DNA of 64,000 bases from Combretum micranthum (GCA_024138025.1 JAMXBD010001360.1:248001-312000), one strand, 5' to 3'. Shown: positions 34,812-47,103, numbered from the stretch's first letter. Notes: generated by a model from the sequence alone, not told the origin. Program-made: numbers and translations.

Positions 34812-37619
34812 GGTGGAAGCATCTAAAGAAGCAGTTACATTTATGTGTAAAGTGTACTAGTGCTGCTTTTTGGCCATTTAGTGGCATATTTATGATAAGT
34901 AGATGGTGAAGTAGTGTTGCTGCAATATATGATAGTTTATGCTTAGTGGTTTATTTCAAAGCTATAAGTTATAAGTAGATGGTGAAGTAGTGAATGCTAG
35001 CTCCAACAACATAAGTACGATTTCAAGATTCTAATATCAACATTACAGCTCATTTGCAAACCCATCAATGAGGAAAATTTGATTAACAAGTGTATCACAT
35101 GCATCATGAAGCTCAAATAAAACCCAAAAATTATCTTCCTTTCTGCATATCCCTTCCCCACACTTAAGCACAAGAGAGGAGAAGTTTGGATAGCATGGAT
35201 TAGCTACAACATTATCAAAATTCTCACCGAGTTACAAGCTGAGACCTGAAAAAACAAAGAAAACATACTAAAAACATGAGTTAGCCTATCCTAAAGCCAA
35301 ACAATGAAGTCCAAATGATATGCAAAGGACTGTGGGTGTTTTTTTGAAATGAATGAGTGGAAGCGAGAATATAAGATAGAATGAGTGTATATGTGTGTGT
35401 GGGAAAAACAAGTTGCACTGGTTCTTCATTTTAAGCTCTGCTAATATTAGACTCGAGTCTACTCGAACTTGATTTATAAATGAGTCAAAATGGATATCAA
35501 AATAAAGATTATTTATCAAATGAAGGCAAACCCAAACCCTGATTTTAACCTCAATAAAAACTTGAATTTGATAATTTATTAGATAAACTTATCATAGAAT
35601 TTTGCATCTGTCGGATTCTTATTAAGATAAAGCTATGGCAAGTTAGTATGTAAATACAAGTAGATTACTTTGCCACTATGTTTAAGATGGAGGAAAGAAA
35701 TGGCTTAGATCGAATATATACCTTTTTTTAAGAGACCAATAGATTCATCTCGCCCTCCTACATGGGCGGGATTAGGGTGGAGTTGGGGGGGTCTGGAGCG
35801 CTCAAAAGCAGTCTTGGGTCAAATATTGGGCACGACGTGAGGCTCAACTGTCAGCATGGGCATCTACACTAGCAGGGATTAAGGGCAAGTAGGAACTACA
35901 ACACATACTGTAGCACTTGATCAAGCGCTTGAGCAGAGGAAATTTATGCACAATAGTGCCTTCGATAGTTTGCACAGCCTTTTGCCCTGGTAGGCTCGAG
36001 GGCGAGTAGAATAGAAGTTAACACTCGATCGAGCACTCGATAGAAACGCGATCTGTACTAGTGTCTGCCCTGGCGATATGATGCAGAATGCGATGATCAA
36101 TAGCATTATTCAAGTGACAAGCCTACCTCGCAAAAAAATCTTAAAATGGTTTGAAGACAAACAAGCTGAAGATAGACTTCCTAATGAAGGTACTCCTTAC
36201 CAATGCCCTGTGCCTAAGACAGTATCTTGTGATTGAGATTAGAACTTATAATTATGAGGACTCGTACATAACAACATATATGAAGTTTTTGCTCGTTAGT
36301 GCAAGTGATCTTGTTGCATGATCTTTCTCTAGCACTGGGTATGGTTTGTGTTTTCTTCTGTTTCAAAATCTCTAGCATATATTATTAACTATTCTATATC
36401 TATTATCCATATCTACATCTCCTGTTTCTTCTATATTTTAGTCAATCATTTTAAAATTTAATTAGCTAAAAGAAGCAGTTATTACCACAAAGTATTTTAA
36501 TGGCTTTGGTGTACTACCTTTGTAAAAACTTTTTTAGAAAAAATACATGACTTTTTACATGAACTTTTAAGTAATTATCAATAAACGATTGGCTATTCAT
36601 CTTGTTGAATGTTGCATGGACGTCTAAATGAGTTCATATCAGAAAAACCTAACCTGCAGTACAACCCATTTATCGATCATATATGGAAAGTTGAACCTCT
36701 GACCTGATGTGTCTCGTGGTAACTCATTTATCAATAAAAAAGTTATAAGTGATAATAAAATATGACATTTATTACATAATATTGGTTGACCTACATCACT
36801 TATGGACTTTGTTGCTTTTTTATTATCATTAATCCCCTCCCATAAACCTTATCTCGTCTATAATCTAAATATAACATATCATACTATATAGTCTTGCCAT
36901 GCCTTTTTGATCTTCTCTTCGCCTTATTTAATGTGAAGTATCTATAGTGTCATAACACCTACCAGATGCTCATGAAGGTCACGTTAAAAAATGACCAGAT
37001 CATTTCAATGTCCTTTTTCTCATTGCCAATCTTTCCAAATAGTGAAATTTTGAGAATTTTTCTCTCATTTTCACCAAAAAAAATAATAATAATAAAACAA
37101 GTTCACCTGAAAATCCTTTTCCAGCATCTTTTATGTTAAAACTCTAAACTAATATATATATATATATATATAATATTCTCATAGTGCAAGAATAAATAAT
37201 TGAAGAAAGTTTAGACAAAGCTTAAAGAAGGTATATCTTTCAAAAAGGTGAATCAATAACAAAATCCCATCCCTGCACCTTCATGCTGTATTTTGTTCAG
37301 AAACTAAACCGACTAGAATTATTTTGGTGACATCACTACTATATGCAAGACTATAGAAAAAACCTTCTTGTTGTATCACATTATTCTATTTGCCTCATGA
37401 AGCCTCAAGATAGTACTTAATGCAAACTCTTTTATCTTTAATTCTAACCATTTTGCAACAATCTACATGAAATCAAAGAGGTAAGCAATATATTTAAAGA
37501 CCTGTATAACATAGATGCAGGAAAATGGTAAGGATAAGATAAGGCAAAAGAGTTGAATTTAACCCATTTCTTTTCCATCTAAAATTTAACAAAAGGTACA
37601 ATGATATGATAAATTACAC
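34812..37619. other. Non-coding interior of the Mutator-like element
   Basis: No gene was recognised. Near 34900 and 34975 the phrase AAGTAGATGGTGAAGTAGTG is repeated. At 35149-35160 there is a run like the polypurine tract at 75-94 read on the minus strand. At 35750-36110 lies a GC-richer patch with ACTCGATCGAGC-type motifs that looks LTR-like. These may be a fragment of another retroelement inserted in the Mutator-like element. A TA microsatellite lies at 37149-37172. Confidence 0.4.
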
Positions 37620-38110
37620 TTAACCATGTGACATTACACAATACATGATAACTATTACAGCACACAACCAGGAAAGAAAGACGAGACTTCTTAATTTTTT
37701 CATCTTATATTCCGCATGTTTTAGTTTAAATGCATGCTTCTCTATCGCTTCCTTTTCCCTTCTCTTTGATGTCTCCAATTCATGCTCAAGCTTGCCAATC
37801 CATTCTACTATTTTATATTCAAATTCCATGCCATATCTACATGTGGGTAGATCTATCCATTTGAAATAGTTGCACCCTTCTCCAATCTACACAACCAATA
37901 ACTTATTTTTCATTAATACATATGAAAATACATGTCAATAATAAGTTGAACAAATCTAACAACATACCCAATATTTAGAACATCCTCGAAATCTTCTTCT
38001 AAAGCTTCTTAGCTCCATGACAATACAATTACGGATCTTTCTCCACACCTACATAATGTATCATTTTTCTTGGATAGGGAAGCATCATTTGATATGGATT
38101 CACTACTCAT
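37620..38110 (-). pseudogene. GRF-type zinc-finger protein carried by the Mutator-like element, one frameshift
   Basis: Two exons are visible on the minus strand. Exon 1 (38110-37968) starts MSSESISNDASLSKKND and has the CxCG of a GRF zinc finger (CRCGERSVIVLSW). The frame then shifts by one base; the next frame gives SFRRRFRGCSKYW, matching the usual NPGRRF.GC part. A donor GTATGT (37967) and acceptor TGTAG (37887) bound an 81-bp intron. Exon 2 (37886-37620) continues GCNYFKWID, completing the CCCC-type finger, then a coiled coil (LEHELETSKRREKEAIEK) and a hydrophobic segment (LVFLSWLCAVIVIMYCV) near the C-terminus. The layout finger, coil, membrane segment matches the plant At4g04775-like family of unknown function. 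The frameshift sits near 38003-38012. Confidence 0.75.
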
Positions 38111-38900
38111 AATTCCCACATCTTTCTACAATCATTGAGAAATGAATGCGAATGAGTAATCCAATCAGAGTATCTATAAGAACAAACAAGTATTTGTCTA
38201 CTATTTCATTTCAAAATTTTGAATCAAGGACCTTTCTCACGGTTTGTTTGTTTCGAATAAACTAAATTGCAAAAATATTATCATAACACCTTATTTTCAA
38301 TAGAAGAAACGAAGATATATTTCCCAAAAATTTTCATAAGCAAATACAATCATGAATAGGGACTGAGGAAGACATGAAAAAAATTTCTACACTAACGATC
38401 CCATGAATAAATGTCATATAATCATTCTTCAAAAATAGTAAAAAAAGTACAAGATGCTCTCTATATGGGTAAAGTCCTCACCTTGACCTAACTAGTTTGC
38501 AAAGTGATGCACCTGGGTTCCTTCGATACAGATTGTGAAAATTCGTGTTAACCAATATGATGTATGCCCATGTTTCAAAAGCTTTTAGGTGAATTTGATA
38601 TCATGGAGTTCATCGTTGATGGAATTCCATGGATGAAATGTTGGGGTTTGTGAAATGGGGCTTTCTGATTTGTGTTTAATCGATGGTATGGGTATTTTGT
38701 GAAGAGCTATGGTGTTTTGTTTGGTTTTTAAGTGGTCATGTGACTTGCACACAATGATTTTTTAATGAGACATAACAGTTCTTTTCACAAGTCAGGTTTT
38801 TGCAAAAAAAAAATAAAAAATAAAAAAAAATTCGTAGATTAGTTCTTTACAAAAACGAAAAAAGTATAGGCTAGTTATTTGTAATTTTTTCGAGATTTTA

Positions 38901-39388
38901 ACAAGCTTGGCCACACTAAAATTGAAATATTATAATATTTTTAATGCACCAACTTCATACCAAAGCAATTTTGAATATATGATATTTAATAAATAGTAAA
39001 TAAGATAAAAAGAAGAAGAAGAAGAAGAAGAAGAAGCACAACCAATTGCCTACAAAAAATAGGGATAATTGTTCATAATTGGTGATGAACTATGTAATCC
39101 ACATAATATAACCTCTCTATAGATTGGTCATGTGACTTAATTAAGATGTAGGTTTTGAAGTGAATATATATCTTTACCTTAAGATCATTTATTTCTATTA
39201 GAATAAACTTTTTAATTTATTAGAGATGCTAATTGGCAACCTACCATCCAAATGAATCATACGATCTCCATCAACATGAGAATTGCTCTCTTAACCTCTG
39301 TGTGTGCGTATGCATGTGCATGTGCATGTTTGTATCGTGTGTGTGTGTGTGCTATTTCATTGTAAAAATTAACTTAAATATCTTATAC
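38901..39388. repeat. Microsatellite-bearing spacer
   Basis: An (AAG)n run lies at 39010-39036 and an interrupted TG/TGCA run at 39297-39352. No gene is seen between the Mutator-like element and the next hAT-like element. Confidence 0.8.
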
Positions 39389-39955
39389 TAGGCCTACAAA
39401 TGAGCTAAGTTGCTTGTGAGTTACTCAAGCTCGACTTGCTTCATACTGAATTAGCTTGAGCTCAATTAGTAAATAATATGAGCTTGAGTTTAAGATAAAG
39501 CTTGTTTATCAAAAAGAACCGAGCTCAAGTTTTGATCCAGGCTAGCAAGGTGGCTCGTGAACATACTTATTTAGACTCATAGATAGGCTTACAAATAGGC
39601 TTGTTAATAAGCTTGTGAATAAATTCATTAGTAGATTTATGAGTTATATATTTATTATATATTAATATATGATTAGAACAGCAAAACTTATTTCTATTTA
39701 ATATATATGTATATATATTTAACAATTTTTATATATTAATTTTAGATTTGAAAAAAATTGAAAAACAGGTTATATAAACGAGTTGAGTTTGAGATTAAAA
39801 TTAAATTTATTTAACTAAACGAATTAAGTTTGAACTCAGATTTTAAACTCAATAAAAAACTTAATTCAAGTTGAGTTCAATAATTTTCAAATGAGTTGAA
39901 TAAGAGCCTTTAAAAATTTTGTTTCTATTTAGATTATTTGTAGGCTGTAGCCCTA
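39389..39955. mobile_element. hAT-like non-autonomous element, 567 bp
   Basis: The left end TAGGCCTACAAATGAGC and the reverse complement of the right end TAGGGCTACAGCCTACAAAT share a terminal motif. Inside are repeated GAGCTTGAG and CAAGTTGAGTTCAA phrases in opposite directions, typical of GAGCTCGAGC-type plant hAT elements. The flanking octamers TCTTATAC (39381-39388) and TATTGTTC (39956-39963) agree at 5 of 8 positions, so the target duplication is weak. No ORF is present. Confidence 0.55.
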
Positions 39956-41168
39956 TATTGTTCACTTTACAAGTATGCTTAAGCATATTATATAGATAAA
40001 ATATTTAATACGTATCGGCTAAGCATCCAATTATGCAAGCATCGAAATGTCCGATATGAACACCGTCCCTAGAAAATGAAATGTCCGTGCTTTATGGTTA
40101 CTAAAATTCGTTTAGGTGGTATGAAGATACGGTGGTATGTGTGCCAACTTTAACACATCGGTGCACCAAAAAGCTGCGGCCCAAACAGACACGTAAATTT
40201 GGGATCCAATCATATGACTCTGCTTTTTAGGGTCGTTTAATCATCTTTTGTCTTTTACTTTTTGGCATTTGATTTGGTTAAAGCTTATAACTTATAATAT
40301 TATGTACCAGCATATCTTGCTTGCATCATTCTCTCAGCTTTGTCACTCTATTGCTAATATAATATTATTGTATTCCCTACAAATATTTTTTAGTTGAATA
40401 TAGCATTTACTATTGTTTTCTGTACAGTAATCCATGGTGATGATTTATAGAGATTAATTGTCAAATTCAGTATATTTGCAATAGAAAGTGAAGCTGTAAC
40501 GACCTGATTTATCTTACATTTAAAATTCAGCAAGTCAGGCTTCCAAGGAAGATCTCTTTATGTGGAACATTTGTTAAACAGATTTTAAGTTATGAAATCG
40601 TTCATTTATATTATGAAAACAACTGGATTTACAACTTTAAAATAACTTTATAAAAGTATTTCATAAACTGCTCTCACGAGGAGATCATCTTTCAAAACCA
40701 AATCAATACCATTAGGCATCTTTCAAAAACAAATTAATACTATCAGGTATCTCATATACATTTTAATGATGATATACAAAACTTTAAGATTTAAAAATTA
40801 AAAAAATATGGGCTCCACCAGGCCTTTAATAGAATATTACAAATTTTCAAAGAATAAATCTAGTTCGTTTAATAAAGCAGAAAGAAAATAAAAATACATT
40901 CTTCGTTCCTATCTCACTTCACTTATCCTCAATTCTTCCCGAGCCATCTCATACTCCAAAACTATCAGTTATCATCAACATCATCAATTCATCATTAATC
41001 ATCAATACGTGAAAAGAAGACAACTAACAATAATGAGTTAAAGCTTAGTACATAGTAACATAAGCACATAGGAAGTGATACACGAGCTTAACTAAATACA
41101 ATGCAACAACAAGTTATCATCCTTAAGTTAAATTAAGCAAATCTGGAACACTCACACTCCAGAACAAT

Positions 41169-42689
41169 TGATAAATGCATATTTTACTCACTTTTAATTG
41201 AGCAAATTGTGCTTAATTATTATTGATTTTTTAGAAATCTTAAGGAATTGGTACTTAAGTATGTTTATTTTGATATTTCAGGTATTGAAGAACTCATACA
41301 ACAAATATAAGTAAATGAAAGGAGATTTGTGTAATTTTGGAGATGAAACAAAGCAAGGCTGGCAAAGATGAAAAGTAAGCTACCAGCTTTCAAACAAAAA
41401 CAAGCCAGCCTTAATTAGAATAGAAGCAATGTTGCCAAGCCCATGAACAGATTTCAATCAACCTTTGAAGCAGATCTGTACACTGGCCATTTGGAAAAGT
41501 AGGCCGCTAGCTTTCAACATATCAAAGAATCACTACCAGCTTACAAAGCAAATAACATTAGCCTTCAGGTTTTTACCTATATGCTAGCATCTGGATAGTC
41601 TATGCCGCCAGCCAAAATGCAAAGTTACCCAATCGTAAGCTGCCATCTTGTCTTGAAAAATTTGTCAAACATTGAAGGCTGCTCAAACTAAATTCAAGGC
41701 CGCCGGCTTTCATGCCAACCTATGTTTCCTACGACCTTTCATATATATATATATATATATATTCTCTTGTTGGATCTTGAAATGAGAAGAGAGAAAACCT
41801 TAGGCATGAATTAGAAACTCTATTTCATTGCTCCTGGATTTAGATTGGGAAATAGAAGACTAGAAAGTTTTTCTTTTTTAATTATATTGCAAATTCCACA
41901 TCGAGATTAAGTGGAAATATCATTTGAATATGGATTTGAGCATGGGATCATTATCAAAGGTGATTTCATTCCTTTTTCTATAATTTCATGTTATGGATGA
42001 AATCTAAAGTTTTTTCCTATTGATCTTATCATTAGGGTTTCGAGTTGTTGATTTGAATTGTCTGATTGATTTTTATCTGCTGTTGATTGATTATTTGCTT
42101 ATATTCGAATTGTTGATACTATTTCATCGATTGTATATTTTGGATTGAATCTAAAATTCATGATAGATTAGGAGTACAATTGGAAAATTCCTTCTAATTG
42201 ATTCTGTGATTAGCTAATTTGGATTAAAAATCTCATAAACATATGGATTGCAATTCAAGTAGGGTTTGGTAAATTTATATAGATTAGTTAATTGATCACT
42301 TTTCTAGGAATAGGGAATATTAATTGGTTAATATAGGGTAATTACTTTCTTTGGAAAAATGAGTTTTTATCTGGTGCTTGATTGATTAAATACACAAAAC
42401 CAATTGTCAATTTGGATTTGCAAGGATATATTTGGTCATTAGCATACATTTAATGGACTTTCCGATCTGTTAGCTGTAAACTTAATTTAATTACCGGCGT
42501 TGAAAATCCCAAATTTCTTTGTAGATTAGTTATATCTAAAAGTCCAAAAATATTTTCGTTTTGATTTGCCTAACTACAATTACAACTAATACACCGAGAG
42601 CCAGTCCTTACTCCCTGTGGACACGATTTGGTATTCACTGAAATTTTATTACTACACACACACCTGGTACATTGGACTGTTAATATCCA
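41169..42689 (+). mobile_element. Athila-like solo LTR nested in the longer LTR
   Basis: It starts TGATAAATGCATATTTTACTC. A patch with GGCTGGC/CCGCCGGC motifs lies at 41360-41720, and a TA run (41740-41761) with TTCTCTTGTTGG follows. The end is CCCTGTGGACACGATTTGG, then a TATCCA edge. The last part corresponds to the 5' LTR of the Athila-like element at 8600-8700 read in reverse, so the two LTRs are relatives in opposite orientation. The right edge at 42689 is tentative: flanking pentamers (ACAAT, CGCAG) do not match. Confidence 0.6.
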
Positions 42690-44083
42690 CGCAGTTAAAG
42701 AAATTTAAAAAGAGATTAAAAAGAGTTTTAAAAAGCATATATAGAAAGAGCGTGATTAATAATCTCTAAGAATCTAGGATTCCTGAGTAACAACAACTAC
42801 TTAAGGGGTTGATATAGGTAGCTCGGATACCTATATCTCCTATATGATAGAACCGAAAACAAAAAATATAGCCTCATCTAGGGTTTATAGTTGTTACTCA
42901 CTCTTTACGTAAAACTTAGTCCATAACATCATTTAATTCAACTGGTCACATAAACATGAACTAAATCATGTTACTTTACCCCAAGCTTAAGCAAACGTTA
43001 TGCCAATACCGTTTATCCTATCAGCTACCTGTTAGCCTCTTATGAATCATCATTGCATCATGGCATACCATTACATCATGGTAAATGTCATTACATCATG
43101 ATAAGGAGGTGACCTAAGCGTCTAACTATCATACCATACTCGGGACAAGGTTGATGCTCTCCGGACCGGATTAAATGACACAAGCATAAACAACACTCAT
43201 TTATTAGAAAGCTAAGTTTAAGTTTTAGTTCATTTAGGATGTCTATCTCGACAATCAACACATAAGTTACTGCATACCATATCTAATTGAAATCCAGTTA
43301 GAAACAAAAGGTTGATCGGAATCCCTCTTAAAAGATAAATTAGTGGATTAGCTTATAAGCAAATGTTTATTCAAGAATTAAACTCATATAAGCAATTTAA
43401 ATTAATTATCCACTTATCTCAAACTTATATTAAGACCATATTCGATCAGATACTAATTAAGAACCCCACCATGACTGCTAATATCGCCCTACCAAGATAC
43501 ACACAGTTCTCTATCGTCTATCAAATTATTTATTTTCTCTTTATTTATGGTCATTTATTACAAAAGCATCCTCACATCATTCATACTAAAAAATACTCAT
43601 TTCCCAAGCAAACATATCTTTGAAATAACATATTCTCTATATAATTCATGATTTAACTTAACATATCACTCTAAGCCCTTTATAAGCTATTAAGCCTACT
43701 TTAACTTAATTTTAGCCAAATTGATTAGAATTGATCATTTAACTCAATTACTAAGCTAAGATAATTAAAATTAATCAATCTAATTTATTTTTACTTACTA
43801 GAGTCTATTTAGTCAAGTTGGACTTAAATTGATTAACTAAGCTCATTTTATACTTAACTATACACATTTAACTAGTGAACACTATTTTTCAACTTTATAT
43901 ATGTGGCAGCTAGAAACAAATGTAATTTCGGCCTTCATTCTTTTAGAATGCTCAACACTTAAAACATGAAAGTTATAGATCTCTTTTTAATCTTTTCGTA
44001 CCATTTTAAATCAACTCAATCCGAGTTCGGATGAAAAAGTTATGATTAAATTACAAAACAGTGTCGTTGTAGAAAAATGTAGA

Positions 44084-44285
44084 CCCGAGGCTAGTAAGAG
44101 CTGACGTATGACTGTACAACACAAAAACCACCCAACCAGAGGCTTGTAAGGGCCGTTGCATGCTTGTACAATACAAAAATCATTTAACCCGAGCCTTATA
44201 AGGGCTATTGTATGCTCGTACAACTTAAAAACATAATGACCAGAGGTTTGTAAGGTTCATTGCATGCCTATACAAATCAGATTCC
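44084..44285. repeat. Tandem repeat, four 52-bp units
   Basis: The unit CCAGAGGCTTGTAAGGGCCG followed by TTGCATGCTTGTACAA recurs with starts near 44085, 44136, 44188 and 44240. It lies inside the long LTR. Minus-strand frames across it are open only by chance. Confidence 0.85.
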
Positions 44286-45383
44286 AAGGGGTTACGAAAT
44301 CTCCTATTTTTCAAACTTTGTTTTATCACTTTTTATACATCTTACATCGATTAAAACTCCATAAAAGCAACATTTATACTGATATCCACAATTAACAACA
44401 CTTATATATTATTACATCATATTTCAACTAATCATCTAACTTATTCATGATTAAACCTATATCTAGTTTTGAAGCACAAGTCTTCATATTATTACTCCAC
44501 CAAAATCATTACAAACCCTACTTATATCTAATTTTAATACATCATATACATGCATATTCAATAATTAAAATAAAGAGAAACATCAACTTACTTATTTAGT
44601 ACATCCTACTTACTTTGATCTTCACTTCTACTCTTCATTTCTTGGTTATTAAGCTATCTCAATCATATTTTCCATCTTCTATCTTCTTTCCTAACTTTAT
44701 TTTATCCTATAATATCATTGAAATTGAAATTTAGAATTTGTTTTCGAGAAAGAAAAGAAAGAAACATAAAATGAGGAAGAAAAGGAGTAGGTGGGAAATT
44801 GGGTAGAAAAAGGGGAAAAGATAAGGTTAAAAGGAAATTTAAAAGATATTTGTTAATAAGGGTATTAGGTTTAAATCTTTTTGATAATATATTTAGTATC
44901 AAAGCTAATTATAACATAATTTGAGAATCTACTTTTATAGAATTTCATAACTTGATTTAGAAACATAAATTTAGAAGTTTAGTTTATAATAAATGGATAA
45001 ATAAATTGAGTTTGAATTTAAAACTAATATTTTTAGATAAGTAAACTAAATAATAAATTATGGGGGTAAAGGATATAGAAGTTAAACTAAAATCCAAAGG
45101 TTTAGAGAGTCACAAACATTTAAAATGTTTATTTTAAGATTTAGGAAGTTGAACTTGAAGTGAAAGGTGTTTAAATGAAGGATTTGAAAGAATTGAATGG
45201 TTTGATTTGTTATAAAAAGTTATTGAGGATAAATAGATGATTTGGAAAACATTTAAAATCTCAATTTCAATTTAATCTATTTACCTAATCATAACTCATT
45301 GTTTTTTTTTTTTACTTAAACTATTTAAACTATCTAATTCCAATTTCTAACATAGGTAAAGGTTTGGGGTATTTTAGGTGTCA

Positions 45384-46130
45384 AACCTAAAGCAATCACT
45401 CGAGTGAGGGTTGCTAAATTGTTGAAAATTTCTATTTTTGAAACGAAACAGTACTTTGCAACAATTAGACAATAAAAAAAGTTCTTCATGGCTACAATGC
45501 TCTTAAGGGTGATACCAAATTGTGGTGGCATGCCCAATACAATGAAATCTAGAATGAAGTGACTTGCGTTGATATGTGGGATGAGCTAAGGAGTGATTGC
45601 AAATTTATTTTTTCTTGGTGAGTGTTGAGTATAATGCTAGAAAGAAGTTTTGTAAACTTTGATAGGAAGATGGTAATCAGAAATATGCCCATGAATTTTT
45701 CGCCTTTATACTTCATATCAAGAATAAAGGGAGAATGATGAGTTATTCTATTTCTAAAAGGAAATGAAGCTTTATACCAAGATTGAGTTGTAGAGGCAAT
45801 GTGTGATAAGCTTGGCTTATGTACAATTGAAGTTAAGTGCTGTTGATTAGGTACACCTAAGAAAATAAAGGGAAATATGTGTCTACAAGGTACGAGGTTA
45901 ATAAGTCTAGCAAGTAGGGAAAACCCAAAAGTAGAGAGTTATAAGTTCGAATAGCAACAATAGTAGAGGAAGCCAAAAGAAGTCTTTTGGCTTTCAACAA
46001 TCTAGGAAGAGTAGAGTGTCTTATTTCAAGAATATCAGGTTAATTTGCTATTGTTTGTCTACATGGCATTGTTGTACATAACAACATTTTACAAGACCAT
46101 GTGAAGTAATAGGGAATGGTTTTCCAAAAG
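45384..46130 (+). pseudogene. Gypsy gag remnant
   Basis: On the plus strand, across many stops and frame changes, the order KPKA, then ETKQYFAT, then GDTKLWWHAQYNEI and CVDMWDELRSDCKF follows the retrotransposon-gag domain of plant gypsy elements (QYF, GDAKLWW, W..LK...F). A Cys/His-containing stretch near 46035-46075 lies where a zinc knuckle is expected. About the first hundred codons of gag and any primer-binding site are missing to the left. The element is in plus orientation, opposite to the preceding long LTR. Confidence 0.65.
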
Positions 46131-46394
46131 TTCCAAGAGGATTATCCATATGCGAAATGAGCATTTTTGTCCAAAAATGGATCAATTTCTAAGGCATGTG
46201 ATCAAGAAAAGGTAGACTCAAATGGATATGAAAAAGGTGAAAGCAATCAAAAAGTGGTTTATTCTAAAGATTATCATATGGTTGTAGTCATTCCTCAAAC
46301 TAGCCAATTAAGTTATTGTAAAAGGTTTACAGATGGTTATTCTAAGAAAATTGATTCCTTTATAGATCCATTCAATAAAGATTAAACGTGCTTC

Positions 46395-46730
46395 TAGAGT
46401 GATGAAATTCGAAGAGTTGAAGTAAGTGGTAACCAAGAAGCCTTTCTTCACACTTTCTAACATTTCACGGCCATTTGAAATCTATACAAATGCCTCGAAC
46501 AGTACTTTAGGTAGAGTATTGATGCGAGAGGATCATCTAGTGACATACTAAAAATTAGAAGCTAAATCTTACTTAATGTAGATACTTTGCTCTAGAGAAG
46601 GAGTTGTTGACCACAATTCATTATCTTTGGTATTAGAAGCACTATCTATTGTGATATAAGTTCTTTATAAAGACTAAACGACAAACTGCTATTAAGGAGC
46701 CTTTTTAGCAAACAATTGAAATGCATTATA
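46395..46730 (+). pseudogene. Gypsy RNase H remnant joined directly to gag
   Basis: The plus strand reads FEELK at 46409, then PFFTLSNISRPFEIYTNAS, GRVLMREDHLVTY and a short LVLEALSIV stretch. This follows the start of the gypsy RNase H domain (PF.IYTDAS, G.VL.Q), with the catalytic Asp replaced by Asn. Protease and reverse transcriptase should lie between gag and RNase H but only about 260 bases separate them, so a large internal deletion has occurred. Confidence 0.6.
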
Positions 46731-47060
46731 AATCTATGATCGATTGCATCTTTGTTGACTTAAGAATTCTATGGTACTTACTTGACTTGAGTGAGAACAC
46801 TAGTGGTGAGAGCAATGACAAAGATGATGATAGCCCTAGTATAATGGCAATGATGAATATAATAACTTATGGGGTTAATTGTGTTGTTTTTTATATCAAT
46901 GAATTAATAATGATCTAGATAGACCATAGCTATATTATTACAAGTTGCAAGATGGATCGAGATGTCTCAGGATAACTTAGCCCACCTTAAGTAATACACA
47001 AGTAAAGTCACTAATTAGATGCATCAATACATTTTTAGTTTCCGTACATGATTATTCTTA

Positions 47061-47071
<11 letters not shown>

Positions 47072-47103
<32 letters not shown>
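47072..47103. repeat. Poly(T) tract of about 32 bases
   Basis: A nearly pure T run lies between the gypsy remnant and the transposase remnant. It could be the poly(A) end of a minus-strand retroposed sequence, or a simple slippage tract. Its length in the real genome is uncertain. Confidence 0.9.

Larger units (their letters stand above)
32594..38891. mobile_element. Mutator-like element with long TIRs and perfect 9-bp target duplication
   Basis: The left end GGGAAATTACAAATAA (32594) is matched in reverse complement by the right end GAAAAAATTACAAATAA (38891). The inverted repeats extend about 300 bases (32594 to ~32892 and ~38575 to 38891), including CACAAATTAGAAAGCCC-like and ATGAACTCCATGATATC blocks in both. 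GAGATTTTA lies directly outside both ends (32585-32593 and 38892-38900), a perfect 9-bp duplication as Mutator superfamily insertion makes. Inside are transposase remnants on the plus strand and a GRF-type zinc-finger gene on the minus strand. The element is 6.3 kb and cannot encode a complete transposase. Confidence 0.9.
40495..45000 (-). mobile_element. Long gypsy-type LTR with another LTR nested inside (right edge uncertain)
   Basis: The left end reads TGTAACGACCTG. On the minus strand this ends GTTACA, a common 3' end of large plant gypsy LTRs. Further right are phrases seen in such LTRs (ACATGAAAGTTATAGATCTC and GAGTTCGGATGAAAAAGTTATG at 43968-44043) and a 52-bp tandem repeat. A minus-strand pyrimidine-rich leader-like patch lies at 44600-44840. 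The bases left of 40495 show no primer-binding site, so it is a 3' or solo LTR. The nested LTR 41169-42689 interrupts it. Confidence 0.5.

Noticed and set aside
45360..45383. GGTATTTTAGGTGTCA as the right edge of the long LTR
   Set aside because: The following bases already read as gag (VKPKA in frame with the preceding text), so this cannot be placed securely as an LTR end.
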